Assembly (NCBI GenBank): GCA_947063675.1
Contig: CAMSTM010000016.1
Coordinates: 1 to 36,710, forward strand
DNA length: 36,710 bases
Reading direction: 5' to 3'
Origin: an uncultured Lachnospiraceae bacterium
GTDB taxonomy: Bacteria > Bacillota > Clostridia > Lachnospirales > Lachnospiraceae
In this document: piece by piece, positions 18,026-27,086 of the stretch
Layout: each line of letters starts with the position of its first letter
How positions within the stretch are numbered: position 1 is the first letter of the stretch
Made by a program: the position numbers and the translations under genes
The notes under the pieces: model-generated
The model's input: only the letters and a program-made list of their open reading frames with translations
Told to the model about the DNA's origin: nothing
The model's database searches: none

Positions 18026-19195
18026 TCATTCTCCCAGTATATTCAGATTTTTCGCAATAAATTCACATCTCTGCTTTACGCAGTCAGGAGACCTGTGGGG
18101 ATCCTTCGGCGTATTGAACAGATAGTCCTCCATCTTGTCGATGGTAGTGGTTGCCACATGCATCCTCGTGTCGCAGGAGGCGTAGTAAATGTAAATATCG
18201 CCGTTTTCCCTTGCAATCGCCCCGTTTGTAAAAACCACATTGGAAACGTCGCCTACCCTCTCTTTTCCAAGGGGAACGAGGAACACACCCGAGGGCTCCG
18301 CAATCACCCTGGAAGGGTCCTTTAAATCCGTGCCGAATGCGTAGAGTACGTAACGCAGCCCTGCCGCCGTATTGCGGACGCCGTGTGCAATGTGAATCCA
18401 GCATTTTTTTCCTTTAATCGGAACCGCTCCGGCTCCGTTCTTCGACTCGGTGAGAGTATGGTAAATTCTTCTGCTGATGATTTTTTCCTCGTCAATTACG
18501 GCATGCTCAATATCTTCGCACAGGCCAAACCCGATTCCGCCGCCGCTTCCCGTCTCGATAAATCCGTCCATGGGCCTTGTATAAAAAGCATATTTCCCGT
18601 CTACAAATTCCGGGTGAAGGGCTACGTTTCTTTGCTGGGGAGATTGTAAGGTTTTCAGATTATCCAGCCGCTCCCAGCTCTTTAAATCCTTTGTGCGGAC
18701 AATACCGGCCGCCGCAACCGCCGCCGACAGGTCAGGATTTTCCTTATCCTTGCTCTCCGAGCAGAACACGCCGTAAATCCAGCCGTCCTCGTGCTTCGTA
18801 AGACGCATATCGTATACGTTAGTCTCCTCCGGGCAGGTATCAGGGAGCTGCACCGGATAATCCCAGAAATGAAAGCCGTCGATTCCGTTGTCGCTCTCCG
18901 CAACCGCAAAGAAAGATTTCCTGTCATTTCCCTCCACCCGGACCACCATTATATATTTTCCGTCCAGATAAACAGCTCCCGAATTCATCACCGCGTTAAT
19001 GCCGAGACGCTCCATGAAATAGGGATTCCTCTCCGCATCAAGGTCATACCGCCAGTGAACCGGCGCAAATTCCCGGGTCAGCACCGGATAAACGTATCTG
19101 TCATAGATGCCGTTATAGTAATTACTCTTCTGATTTTTTCCGGCAACAAGCTTATCCACTTTTGCCTTTTCCACATAATATTGTTTATGTAACAT
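18026..19195 (-). CDS. GH130 phosphorylase, probably 4-O-beta-D-mannosyl-D-glucose phosphorylase
   Basis: Cytoplasmic GH130 enzyme that cleaves mannosyl-beta-1,4-glucose with phosphate to alpha-mannose 1-phosphate and glucose. The GH130_1-like features are [23 protein letters not shown] and the catalytic-Asp motif NVYDMRLT, followed by [14 protein letters not shown]. At 389 aa it matches this subfamily, which is longer than GH130_2. The start at 19195 (MLHKQYY) is chosen because GGAGGG lies eight bases upstream; the track start at 19213 overlaps the previous gene. Its partner is the 2-epimerase 4 bases upstream, which makes its substrate from mannobiose. Confidence 0.93.
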   Translation of the reverse strand: MLHKQYYVEKAKVDKLVAGKNQKSNYYNGIYDRYVYPVLTREFAPVHWRYDLDAERNPYFMERLGINAVMNSGAVYLDGKYIMVVRVEGNDRKSFFAVAESDNGIDGFHFWDYPVQLPDTCPEETNVYDMRLTKHEDGWIYGVFCSESKDKENPDLSAAVAAAGIVRTKDLKSWERLDNLKTLQSPQQRNVALHPEFVDGKYAFYTRPMDGFIETGSGGGIGFGLCEDIEHAVIDEEKIISRRIYHTLTESKNGAGAVPIKGKKCWIHIAHGVRNTAAGLRYVLYAFGTDLKDPSRVIAEPSGVFLVPLGKERVGDVSNVVFTNGAIARENGDIYIYYASCDTRMHVATTTIDKMEDYLFNTPKDPHRSPDCVKQRCEFIAKNLNILGE

Positions 19196-19199
19196 CCTT

Positions 19200-20369
19200 T
19201 TATCCCTCCACATTTCTTTTTATCACTTCAAAGCACATTCTTCCGTTGTGATAAGGACACTTCCACGGCTCCACAATAGGCTTTTCTACGGGCTTTCTGT
19301 CCCTGTCAACGGACCAGAACCACTCGGAACCGCTTCTCTTATCCACCACACAGGTTTTAATATAATCCCAGATATCCCTGGCCGCTTCCAGATATTCCCT
19401 ATGCTGCGGCGCTTTCTGATACCCGTTTAAAAATCCCACCACAGCTTCCGCCTGCACCCACCAGACCCGGGTGGTATCCACCACGCCGTTTTCCGCCTCG
19501 TTTACAAGGGAATGGTCTATATAGGCCCGCTTATAGATATTTTCCGTAATGGTCCTGGTGATGGGGGAAAGCTTTTCCGTGTAAGCCTTGTCATCAAGCA
19601 CCTCCAGCCCTCTGTCCACAAGCCATGCCGTCTCGATGTCGTGCCCGTAGGAATACAAGTCTATCAGACTGTTCCATGTCCTGTCAAAAAATACCTCCTG
19701 ACGGCCCGCTTCTTTATTATATACCTTATCCGCAATCAAATCCATCATATATCGAATCTTATCTGCCACTTTTCCCTCCCGGGTGACCCGGTACAGCTCC
19801 GTATAAGCCTCGAAAACGTGAAGAAGCGTGTTCATGGTTTTTTCCGCCATGACTCCGTTCTCCGAAAGCTTATCATTTTCCTCCGGCTCAAAGCGCACGT
19901 TAAAGGCCTCCAGATAACCGTATTCGTCCCTGCACTTGCTCTCGATAATCTCATAGAGCTCCCATGCCAGCGAAAGCGCTTCCTCGTCCCTGGAAGCGTC
20001 ATAATAGGAAGAAAGGGCATAAATGGCAAAGGCCTGATTGTAGGTGTGCTTGGTGGTGTCCTCCGGCTTTCCGTCAAAGGCAAGAGACCAGTAAACGCCC
20101 CCGTTTTCCTTATCCACACAGTAATCCCTCAGGAAGCGGAACGCATGCTCCGCGTCCGTAAGCAAGTCCTCCTCCTTCAAAACCAGGTAAGCGTTGGAGA
20201 AAAACCAGAGGATTCTGCTGTTTAAAATACAGCCCTTCACCGCTTTTTCGTCCAGCCCGAGGTCGTAACCCATATAGCCGTAAAAGCCGCCGTACTTCTC
20301 ATCCTTAAGCCCTCGCCAGAAAGGAATGATGACTTTTGTCAAATGCTCTTTTATTTCTGATGTAAACAT
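19200..20369 (-). CDS. Cellobiose 2-epimerase (AGE family)
   Basis: Interconverts the reducing-end sugar of beta-1,4 disaccharides, here most likely mannobiose to mannosyl-glucose. It is an (alpha/alpha)6-barrel protein of 389 aa. Catalytic-site motifs of the family are visible: [26 protein letters not shown] with its histidine, [13 protein letters not shown], and the C-terminal [10 protein letters not shown] with the second catalytic histidine. I place the start at 20369 ([10 protein letters not shown]), four bases after GAGGTGG, rather than at 20447, which overlaps the preceding GH130 gene. The gene order between two GH130 genes is that of the known mannobiose pathway in Ruminococcus and Bacteroides. 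Confidence 0.93.
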   Translation of the reverse strand: MFTSEIKEHLTKVIIPFWRGLKDEKYGGFYGYMGYDLGLDEKAVKGCILNSRILWFFSNAYLVLKEEDLLTDAEHAFRFLRDYCVDKENGGVYWSLAFDGKPEDTTKHTYNQAFAIYALSSYYDASRDEEALSLAWELYEIIESKCRDEYGYLEAFNVRFEPEENDKLSENGVMAEKTMNTLLHVFEAYTELYRVTREGKVADKIRYMMDLIADKVYNKEAGRQEVFFDRTWNSLIDLYSYGHDIETAWLVDRGLEVLDDKAYTEKLSPITRTITENIYKRAYIDHSLVNEAENGVVDTTRVWWVQAEAVVGFLNGYQKAPQHREYLEAARDIWDYIKTCVVDKRSGSEWFWSVDRDRKPVEKPIVEPWKCPYHNGRMCFEVIKRNVEG

Positions 20370-20413
20370 ATTCCACCTCATTTTCACGATGTTTTGCGGT
20401 TCCTCTTTGCTCC

Positions 20414-21436
20414 TTATCTTCTCCCGATTTCCGTGTCCGCCTCGCACACCACGCTGTGCTCTTTGATATATCCGATTACGTCGTCTATCTGTGTAAAGGC
20501 AAGTCCCACATAGGTATCGGCGCAGCCATAGTAAATGGCAATCCTCCCCGTCTCCGCATCCTGAAGCGTTGCGCAGGGAAACGCCACGTTAGGCACAAAG
20601 CCCCTTTCCTCGTACCACTCCTCGGGCGTCAGGAGGAAATTCTCACAGCGGTATTTTACAATGGAGGGATTGTCGATGTCCAGAATCGCCCCGCCGATGC
20701 TGTATACATATCCGTTGCAGGTTCCCGTTACGCCGTGGTAGAACAAAAGCCACCCCTCGCTGGTTTCAATGGGCGCCGCGCCCCCGCCAATCTTAAGGCT
20801 CTCCCACCACTCGCTTCCTTTTCCCATCACATGGCGGTGCTTGCCCCAGTAGACCATATCCGGGCTTTCAGAGAGGAAAATATCTCCGAACGGCGTATGG
20901 CCGCTGTCGCTGGGACGGGAGAGCATCATAAAATTCCCGTTTATTTTTCTGGGAAACAGGACGGCATTCCTGTTAAAAGGCAGGAACGGGTTTTCAATTC
21001 TTGTAAAGGACTTAAAGTCTGTGGTTTTCGCCATGCCGATTGCCGCCCCGAAAAAGTCCTGACACCATATAATATAATAGGTATCCTCCACTTTGACAAG
21101 CCTGGGGTCATAAGCGTATTTCGGCATGAAGTCGTTTCCGTCCTCGTCCTTAAAGGGAATCTTGTTTTCGTCAAAGTCCCAGCAAATGGCGTCTTTGCTT
21201 CTTCCCAGGTAAATATAAGGAATGCCGTTGGTCTGCTCCCCGCGGAAAACGCCGATAAACTCGCCCTCATAGGGCATCACCGCACTGTTAAAAATCCTCG
21301 CCACCCCTTTCACCGGATTGCGCCCGATAATCGGATTTTCGCTGTATCTCCATACCGGCGCGCCGCAAAGCCCCTCCGGTTTTTCCTGCCAGGGTACGTT
21401 GGGGGTGGAAATTCCATAAATTTTTACGTTGCTCAT
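20414..21436 (-). CDS. GH130 phosphorylase, probably beta-1,4-mannooligosaccharide phosphorylase
   Basis: Shorter GH130 enzyme (340 aa) of the GH130_2 type, which removes mannose from the non-reducing end of beta-1,4-mannooligosaccharides as mannose 1-phosphate. Seen motifs are ARIFNSAVMPYEGEFIGVFRG, the catalytic-Asp segment YAYDPRLVKVEDTYYI, KIGGGAAPIETSEGWLLFYHG and YYGCADTYVGLAF. It is the first gene of the mannan operon. The start at 21436 has AAAGGAG about ten bases upstream, and a promoter with a large dyad lies just beyond. Exact chain-length preference cannot be read from sequence. Confidence 0.93.
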   Translation of the reverse strand: MSNVKIYGISTPNVPWQEKPEGLCGAPVWRYSENPIIGRNPVKGVARIFNSAVMPYEGEFIGVFRGEQTNGIPYIYLGRSKDAICWDFDENKIPFKDEDGNDFMPKYAYDPRLVKVEDTYYIIWCQDFFGAAIGMAKTTDFKSFTRIENPFLPFNRNAVLFPRKINGNFMMLSRPSDSGHTPFGDIFLSESPDMVYWGKHRHVMGKGSEWWESLKIGGGAAPIETSEGWLLFYHGVTGTCNGYVYSIGGAILDIDNPSIVKYRCENFLLTPEEWYEERGFVPNVAFPCATLQDAETGRIAIYYGCADTYVGLAFTQIDDVIGYIKEHSVVCEADTEIGRR

Positions 21437-21480
21437 GTTGTTATTGCTCCTTTCTTTTCGGTTAATTAATTACCAATCTT

Positions 21481-21521
21481 TTAATTAATTTAATTATATT
21501 ATTTTCAATTAAATTAATCAA
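21481..21521. promoter_or_regulatory. Promoter and dyad operator of the mannan operon
   Basis: On the minus strand TTGATT (21516-21521) and TATAAT (21493-21498) are 17 bases apart. Both lie within an inverted repeat: TTAATTAATTTAATT (21481-21495) and AATTAAATTAATCAA (21507-21521), with 14 of 15 positions complementary and an 11-base spacer. A related near-palindrome, GGTTAATTAATTACC, follows at 21460-21474. Operator function is an inference, since the region is also simply very A/T-rich. Confidence 0.7.
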
Positions 21522-21552
21522 CTAACTTTTTACTTTTTAAAAGAAAACCATC

Positions 21553-21581
21553 TTTACCCATTATAACGTTTTTGATATAAT
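21553..21581 (+). promoter_or_regulatory. Sigma-A promoter of the 62-aa orphan gene
   Basis: TTTACC (21553-21558) and TATAAT (21576-21581) with a 17-base spacer lie 60 bases upstream of the ATG at 21641, divergent from the mannan promoter. Confidence 0.65.
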
Positions 21582-21640
21582 ATAAATATTCAATATAGTA
21601 CAGCACCATAGACAACAAAAAAGAAAGTGGGTGATTGTAT

Positions 21641-21829
21641 ATGCCAAGTGCAGCCGATATTATAAAAGACTATATTACCGAATTTTCCAGACTACAGGAT
21701 TGGATGCTCCCTATCAAGGAAGCCGCACCCGAAACATATAATTCCATGCATAAACGATACATCGAATTAAAAGTTACCCTGTCAAGCCTGGGCGTCAACC
21801 TCACTGAATTAGACAGAATCAAAGAATAG
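21641..21829 (+). CDS. Small hypothetical protein, 62 aa
   Basis: A soluble, mostly helical protein (MPSAADIIKDYITEFSRLQDW, then EAAPETYNSMHKRYIELKVTL) that I do not recognise. There is no signal peptide and no membrane segment. The ATG at 21641 is chosen over the TTG at 21635 because it is a standard start with the purine-rich AAAGTGGGTGA upstream. The gene stands alone between two minus-strand operons, with its own promoter and a strong terminator, so it is probably expressed as a single cistron. It could be a regulator or adaptor, but nothing in the sequence decides. Confidence 0.65.
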   Translation: MPSAADIIKDYITEFSRLQDWMLPIKEAAPETYNSMHKRYIELKVTLSSLGVNLTELDRIKE

Positions 21830-21848
21830 CCGGATCATAGTAGCCATA

Positions 21849-21898
21849 AAAGGTGTAAAGTCTCTTATGTGATAAAGAGACCTTACACCTTATTTTTT
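21849..21898. terminator. Rho-independent terminator, possibly bidirectional
   Basis: AAGGTGTAAAGTCTCTT and AAGAGACCTTACACCTT form a 17-bp stem with one mismatch, followed by ATTTTTT on the plus strand. On the minus strand CCTTTTATGG follows, so it may also end the beta-glucuronidase transcript. Confidence 0.9.
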
Positions 21899-21940
21899 CT
21901 GTAAATACACTATTTGAAGAGAATATGCCAATAACCGGTC

Positions 21941-23770
21941 TTACTCCCCGCCCTTATAATCCAGCGGAAGCTCTTCCCACCTTTTCTTAATCAGATAAGC
22001 GCTGTCCTTGGGCTGTCTGTCTCTGGTAAAAATCCCTTTCTTGTTTCCGTTCACCCTTCCGATTCCCTCCACTGTCTGGAAATCAGCAAAGTTCCACACC
22101 TGCTCGCCCTTCACGAAGGGATAGGAATCAAAGAGCTCGTGATACAGCTCTAAATATTCCAGCTGGTATTCCTGACTCCACATAACGGAGGGCAGCTTGT
22201 GCTCCGAGGAAAGAGTGTCCGCACCGTACTCGGTAAACACCATGGGTTTCACCGGGTCCTGGCTTGCCCACTCGTCCATTTCCTTCCGGAAAGCAATCAT
22301 GGCGTCGCTGATTTCATAGCCGCCCTTCACATACCATCCATAGTAGCGGTTCATGGTCCAGAAATCGCAGTACTGGTGACAGCACTTTGCGTCGGGACCG
22401 CTGCTGAGCTCCATTGCAAAGGTCCGGGGTCTTTTCTGGGGGTCAAATTCCCGCGCCTTGTCAAATACCACCTTAAAGTACGCGGAAGCTTCCTCTGAAA
22501 TGCTCTCCGGCTCGTTAAACAGACTCCACGCAATGACACAGGCATGATTTTTGTCTCTCTGCACCAGCTCCTTAAGCACATTCACGTGATTTTCCAAAAG
22601 CTCCTGCGTTGTGTCCGCCGCAAAGAAGCTCGTGGGCTTCACCCCGCTTCCCGCATTTTGAAACATTGCCATACCGGAGCGCTTGACAAATCCCACTGCC
22701 GGCACCTCATCAATTACAAGAAATCCCTCCCTGTCCGCCTCCTGGTAGGTCTCCTCCGCATAAGGGTAGTGGGAGGTTCTAAAGGAGTTAGCTCCCATCC
22801 ATTTCATCAGCTCAAAATCCCGTTTCAGATAACAGGGGGCAAAGGTCTTTCCGTTTACCGGGCTGTCCTCATGTCTCCCGAAGCCCTTAAGGTAAACCGG
22901 CTTTCCGTTCACCAGAATATCCGTACCCGAAATCTCCACTGTCCTTACTCCGATGGGCTCCTCGTACTCGTCCACCAGCTTTCCGTCTTCCCATACGCGC
23001 CAGATGAAACGATACAAATAAGCGTCCCTCACCTGCCACAGCCTGACGTTTGCGATTTCCGCTCTGCCGCTTTCTCCTTTTACGGAAGCCGCCTTTTTAT
23101 CCTCCTCGTCCCGGATTTCCAGCTCTACCTCCTGATTTTCTTTCAGGTTCTGCACCAGCACCCGATAGTTTACCGCCGCGTCATTTCCCGTTATCTCGTA
23201 GGTAAGGTCATAGTCCGCAATTCGGGTAAAGGGCGTTACCACCAGTTTTACGCTCCGCTGGATACCGGTATAATTATAGAAATCAAAATACGGAATCGCC
23301 ATCAAAGTCCCGTTCTTAAGCTGCTTCGTCTCTCCGTTGGGAAGGGAAGTTGCCCGCAGCTCCGTATTGACCTTCACCACCAGCAGGTTCTTTTCTCCAT
23401 ATATTGCTGTCTCGCTGACATCCGCGCCAAAGGGCGTAAAGCCTCCTTCGTGCTCCGTAACCTGTCTGCCGTTAAAATACACTGTTGCCCTGTGTGCCGC
23501 ACCGGCAAAACGGATTTCCAGTCTCTGCCCTTTCCATTCTTCGGGTATCACAAATTCCGTCTCATACCAGATATCTCCGCAGAATTCGCGGTACTTCTTT
23601 TCCGTGTACAGGTCGGCAAAGCTGGAGGGTACCGGAATATAATCCTTTCCCGGAATCCCTTTTGAAAAATCCTCCCCCTGATTCTCGAAGCCGAAGTACA
23701 CCTTCCACATTCCGCCCAAATCAATCACTTTTCTTGTACGCGTCATTTTCGGATACAACATTGATATCAT
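21941..23770 (-). CDS. uidA: Beta-glucuronidase (GH2)
   Basis: Hydrolyses beta-D-glucuronides, releasing glucuronate. The 609-aa protein aligns by eye with E. coli UidA over its length: N-terminal sugar-binding domain (CGDIWYETEFVIPEEW, EHEGGFTPFGADV), immunoglobulin-like domain, then a TIM barrel with TSHYPYAEE, the acid/base motif WSLFNEPES, the nucleophile motif FTEYGADTL and VKGEQVWNFADF. The NKKGIFTRDRQPK segment holds the N-x-K pair that reads the glucuronate carboxylate and separates true glucuronidases from beta-galactosidases. A long loop (about 30 residues) after VPAVGF corresponds to the E. coli Loop 1. There is no signal peptide, so it is cytoplasmic. The LacI-type regulator is 49 bases upstream. 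Confidence 0.94.
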   Translation of the reverse strand: MISMLYPKMTRTRKVIDLGGMWKVYFGFENQGEDFSKGIPGKDYIPVPSSFADLYTEKKYREFCGDIWYETEFVIPEEWKGQRLEIRFAGAAHRATVYFNGRQVTEHEGGFTPFGADVSETAIYGEKNLLVVKVNTELRATSLPNGETKQLKNGTLMAIPYFDFYNYTGIQRSVKLVVTPFTRIADYDLTYEITGNDAAVNYRVLVQNLKENQEVELEIRDEEDKKAASVKGESGRAEIANVRLWQVRDAYLYRFIWRVWEDGKLVDEYEEPIGVRTVEISGTDILVNGKPVYLKGFGRHEDSPVNGKTFAPCYLKRDFELMKWMGANSFRTSHYPYAEETYQEADREGFLVIDEVPAVGFVKRSGMAMFQNAGSGVKPTSFFAADTTQELLENHVNVLKELVQRDKNHACVIAWSLFNEPESISEEASAYFKVVFDKAREFDPQKRPRTFAMELSSGPDAKCCHQYCDFWTMNRYYGWYVKGGYEISDAMIAFRKEMDEWASQDPVKPMVFTEYGADTLSSEHKLPSVMWSQEYQLEYLELYHELFDSYPFVKGEQVWNFADFQTVEGIGRVNGNKKGIFTRDRQPKDSAYLIKKRWEELPLDYKGGE

Positions 23771-23819
23771 TTTTTACCCCCCTTTTCCGGTCTCGCACCA
23801 GCCCGGACCGATACTGTTT

Positions 23820-24827
23820 TCATTTTCTTCCGGAAACCGTCTTTTTATAAACAATTTCCCCTGTCACAATCTGAACGCCCTCCACATATTTTCTGCCCTG
23901 CATCTTTTTCAGCAGGGATTTGACGCACAAATCCGCCATTCCCGTCATATCCACCTTGTAGGAGGTGATTCTTGTGTTGTCCATTCCCGCCGGAAGGAAA
24001 TCATCCACACCCGCCACGGAAATGTCCTCCGGCACCCGAATCCCCCGTCCTTCCAGATTTTGAATCAGAGTGTGTGCGGCAAGGTCGCAGTTGCACACAA
24101 AGGCATCCATGCCGTTTCCATCCTCCAGGATGGTTTCGAACAGATTCCCACCCCCGTCCCTGTCCGGGATTTCCCACGCGTCTTCATATTTGATATGGCT
24201 TTCCCGAAGCGCCTTGCGGTATCCCCAGAAACGGTCGGCTATGCTGCCCGTGGCGTCCACGCTTCCCACAAAACCGATTTTGCGGTGTCCCTGGCTTATC
24301 AGATAACGGGTCATGGCATAAGTCCCGTAATACCCGTCGGAGATTACCGTATCAAAGGTTGCAAGCGGCACATAGGTATCCAGAAAGAACACCGGGAACT
24401 GTGTCTGACTGATAATAAAATTAATATACTCTTCCCTCATCTGCCCGAGAAAAATCAGCCCGTCTACCTTTTCTTCCCTCATCACTCTGGGCATCAGAAT
24501 CTCTTTTTCATCCTCCGCATTCAGCAGCTCGAGAATGCCGAAATAATCGTTTTGGTACAGGGATTTGATAACCTTTTCATACAACTGTCCGTAAAAGGAG
24601 CTTGCGTATCCGTAATACTGCTCCGGTACAATCACGCCGATATTTCCCGTTTTCCGTGCGTTCTGCCCGCGTTCCGGTGCGGTATAGCCCATCTCCTCTG
24701 CAAGCCGTATGATTTCCTCCCGCAGCCTGGCGCTCACTCCCGGCTTACCGGTCAGCGCCTTATAAACAGCCACATTACTGACCCCCACCTTTGCCGCGAT
24801 ATCCGCCAATGTCACGTTCTTAGCCAT
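23820..24827 (-). CDS. LacI-family transcriptional regulator
   Basis: Sugar-responsive repressor of 335 aa. Residues 1-55 form the LacI helix-turn-helix and hinge (TLADIAAKVGVSNVAVYKALTG), with VAVYKAL in place of the usual VSRVL segment. The rest is a periplasmic-binding-protein-like effector domain (IGVIVPEQYYGYASSFYGQL, ISVAGVDDFLPAGMD). It lies directly upstream of and codirectional with beta-glucuronidase, so it most likely controls that gene in response to a glucuronide or a related sugar. Its operator was not identified, and it could also act on the nearby mannan operon. Confidence 0.92.
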   Translation of the reverse strand: MAKNVTLADIAAKVGVSNVAVYKALTGKPGVSARLREEIIRLAEEMGYTAPERGQNARKTGNIGVIVPEQYYGYASSFYGQLYEKVIKSLYQNDYFGILELLNAEDEKEILMPRVMREEKVDGLIFLGQMREEYINFIISQTQFPVFFLDTYVPLATFDTVISDGYYGTYAMTRYLISQGHRKIGFVGSVDATGSIADRFWGYRKALRESHIKYEDAWEIPDRDGGGNLFETILEDGNGMDAFVCNCDLAAHTLIQNLEGRGIRVPEDISVAGVDDFLPAGMDNTRITSYKVDMTGMADLCVKSLLKKMQGRKYVEGVQIVTGEIVYKKTVSGRK

Positions 24828-24869
24828 CTAATCCTCCGTTTCCCATAAAAAACTTACTGCGTCTCCTGC

Positions 24870-25484
24870 TTATTCCCCCAGAAAAGCAAAGGGCTCTGCA
24901 CCGTCCATCCGCAAAAAGGACATCAGAAGAAAGGCCGCCCGAAGGGAGACTCTCTCCTCCTTAAGTATCCTTGCCGCTTCCTTCTTATCCACCAAAAGAA
25001 CCTCGATGCTCTCCGTACTTTCCCGGAATCTGCCTGAAATTTCCCCGTCGGCATAGCCGAACACGGAAGTGCTCGTCTCGTCGGTAAGCCCCGCGCCCAG
25101 ATAAACCGGACGGCGGAAGGACGGATTCCCGCCCTCATAGGGCGTAAAGGTAAGTCCCGTTTCCTCCTTCATCTCCCGGACAGCGGCTTCCGAGGCCGTC
25201 TCCCCCTCGTCAATCAGCCCCGCCGGCAGTTCATAAAGCCAGGCGTCAAGAGGATACCGGTACTGCCGCAGCATCACTATCTTTTCCGGATTCCTTTTCC
25301 ATATGGGATAAATCACAATCCCGTTTGAGCAAAGCTTCCCTGTCAGAAGCGGGAGCTTCTCCTCGCTGTTTCTGGAAGCAAAATAATAGTTGAAAGGGGC
25401 TCCCGTGTTTGTCAGCGCGTCCATTTCATAAAGATTTAAAAAGCGATTGTCCGTCAGCTTCCTGACGGCAGTATATTTCTTCAT
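24870..25484 (-). CDS. Nudix hydrolase (ADP-ribose pyrophosphatase-like)
   Basis: Hydrolyses a nucleoside diphosphate linked to another moiety, such as ADP-ribose. The Nudix box is complete (GLIDEGETASEAAVREMKEETGL), matching Gx5Ex7REUxEExGU. The 204-aa length, the YRYPLDAWLYELPAG segment before the box and the upstream N-terminal domain suit the ADP-ribose pyrophosphatase group. It follows glycerol kinase by 30 bases and precedes the LacI gene by 42, so it may be part of the same transcript. Substrate is not certain. Confidence 0.9.
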   Translation of the reverse strand: MKKYTAVRKLTDNRFLNLYEMDALTNTGAPFNYYFASRNSEEKLPLLTGKLCSNGIVIYPIWKRNPEKIVMLRQYRYPLDAWLYELPAGLIDEGETASEAAVREMKEETGLTFTPYEGGNPSFRRPVYLGAGLTDETSTSVFGYADGEISGRFRESTESIEVLLVDKKEAARILKEERVSLRAAFLLMSFLRMDGAEPFAFLGE

Positions 25485-25514
25485 ATCCGCCCCCTTTTTT
25501 CAAATTGCCGACTT

Positions 25515-27005
25515 TCATTCTGCCCAGGCAAGCGCGCATTTCACCGCCCGTTTCCATCCCTTTAAAAGCCGTTCCCTCTGGTTTTCGCTCATCTCATGGA
25601 TAAATTCCCGGCCAAGCTGCCAGTTTGCGCTGATTTCCTCCCTGCTCTCCCAGTAGCCGCAGGCAAGCCCCGCAAGATAAGCGGCTCCGAGAGCCGTTGT
25701 CTCGATACATTCAGGCCGGTAAACCCTTGCTCCTAAAATATCCGCCTGGAACTGCATCAGGAAATCGTTGGCGCTGGCTCCTCCGTCTACCTTAAGCCCG
25801 GCGATGGAAAGCTCGGCGTCCTCCTCCATGGCGTTTAACACGTCGTAAGTCTGGTAGGCAATGGATTCCAGCGTCGCCCTGATAAAATGCTCCTTGCCGC
25901 AGCCTCTGGTGATTCCCACCACACAGCCTCTTGCGTAAGGGTTCCAGTAGGGCGCGCCCATTCCCGCAAAGGCCGGAACCACATAAACCCCTTCCGTGTC
26001 GTCGGTTTTCTGCGCGTATTCCTCCGTCTGGGCCGCCGTTTTCACCATACGCATACCGTCGCGCAGCCACTGTACCGCCGCCCCCGCGACGAACACGCTT
26101 CCCTCAAGGGCGTATTCCACCTGGCTGCCGCTGCTTGCGGCAATCGTGGTAATCAGGCCGTGATGGGAGGTGATGGCCTCGGTTCCCGTGTGCATTAAGA
26201 GGAAACACCCCGTACCGTAGGTATTTTTCACCTGCCCCTTTGAAAAACAGCACTGTCCAAAAAGCGCCGCCTGTTGGTCCCCGGCAATCCCCGCAATCGG
26301 TATCTGGCCTCCTAAAACCGAGCTTTCCGCATACCCGTAAATATAGCTGGAGGGCTTCACCTCCGGCAGCATACTTGCCGGAATATGTAAAAGATTGAGC
26401 AGTTCTTCGTCCCAGCACAGCTTATGAATATCAAACAGCATGGTACGGCTTGCATTGGTATAATCCGTCACATGGATTTCTCCCTTTGTCAGGTTGTAGA
26501 TTAGCCAGGTGTCCACCGTTCCGAACGCCAGCTCGCCCCTGTCCGCCCGTTCCCTCGCTTCCGGCACATTGTCCAGTATCCACGCGATTTTTGTGGCGCT
26601 GAAATAGGCGTCCGGCACAAGCCCGGTGCGCTCTCTTATCAGTTCCCCGTATCCTGCCGCCACCAGCTCATCCACCTTTTCCGCCGTCCGGCGGCACTGC
26701 CATACAATGGCATTGTAAACCGGCTCTCCGGTTTTCCTGTCCCATACGATGGTCGTCTCCCGCTGGTTGGTAATCCCGATTCCCGCAATGTCCTCCGGTC
26801 CCGCTCCCACCATCGCCATGGCCTCCATGGTCACCGAAAGCTGGGAAGACCAGATTTCCATGGGATTGTGCTCCACCCATCCCGGCTTCGGATAAATCTG
26901 CCCGAATTCTTTCTGGGCAATACTTTGAATCTCTCCCTTTTTGTTAAAAAGAATACATCTTGAACTGGTAGTCCCCTGGTCCAACGCCATTACATATTTG
27001 CTCAT
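25515..27005 (-). CDS. glpK: Glycerol kinase
   Basis: Phosphorylates glycerol to sn-glycerol 3-phosphate with ATP. The 496-aa FGGY kinase begins with the typical [19 protein letters not shown], followed by [37 protein letters not shown] and, in the C-terminal domain, [18 protein letters not shown]. All are close to standard GlpK. AAAGGGG stands before the ATG. It lies just downstream of the GlpA-like dehydrogenase and the DUF1667 fusion, whose substrate would be the glycerol 3-phosphate made here. No glycerol facilitator gene is in the window. Confidence 0.98.
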   Translation of the reverse strand: MSKYVMALDQGTTSSRCILFNKKGEIQSIAQKEFGQIYPKPGWVEHNPMEIWSSQLSVTMEAMAMVGAGPEDIAGIGITNQRETTIVWDRKTGEPVYNAIVWQCRRTAEKVDELVAAGYGELIRERTGLVPDAYFSATKIAWILDNVPEARERADRGELAFGTVDTWLIYNLTKGEIHVTDYTNASRTMLFDIHKLCWDEELLNLLHIPASMLPEVKPSSYIYGYAESSVLGGQIPIAGIAGDQQAALFGQCCFSKGQVKNTYGTGCFLLMHTGTEAITSHHGLITTIAASSGSQVEYALEGSVFVAGAAVQWLRDGMRMVKTAAQTEEYAQKTDDTEGVYVVPAFAGMGAPYWNPYARGCVVGITRGCGKEHFIRATLESIAYQTYDVLNAMEEDAELSIAGLKVDGGASANDFLMQFQADILGARVYRPECIETTALGAAYLAGLACGYWESREEISANWQLGREFIHEMSENQRERLLKGWKRAVKCALAWAE

Positions 27006-27086
27006 GCCTCTTACACCCCTTTCTGAATATCACGTTCCCCGCACATTGCGCCTGTGTCTGTACCTGTCTGTGCAGAAAAACCGCGC

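Noticed and set aside
22544-23665. 373-aa plus-strand ORF opposite beta-glucuronidase
   Set aside because: It is antisense to a clear GH2 gene, and its composition shows no domain and no start signal. Long antisense shadows are common in this window.
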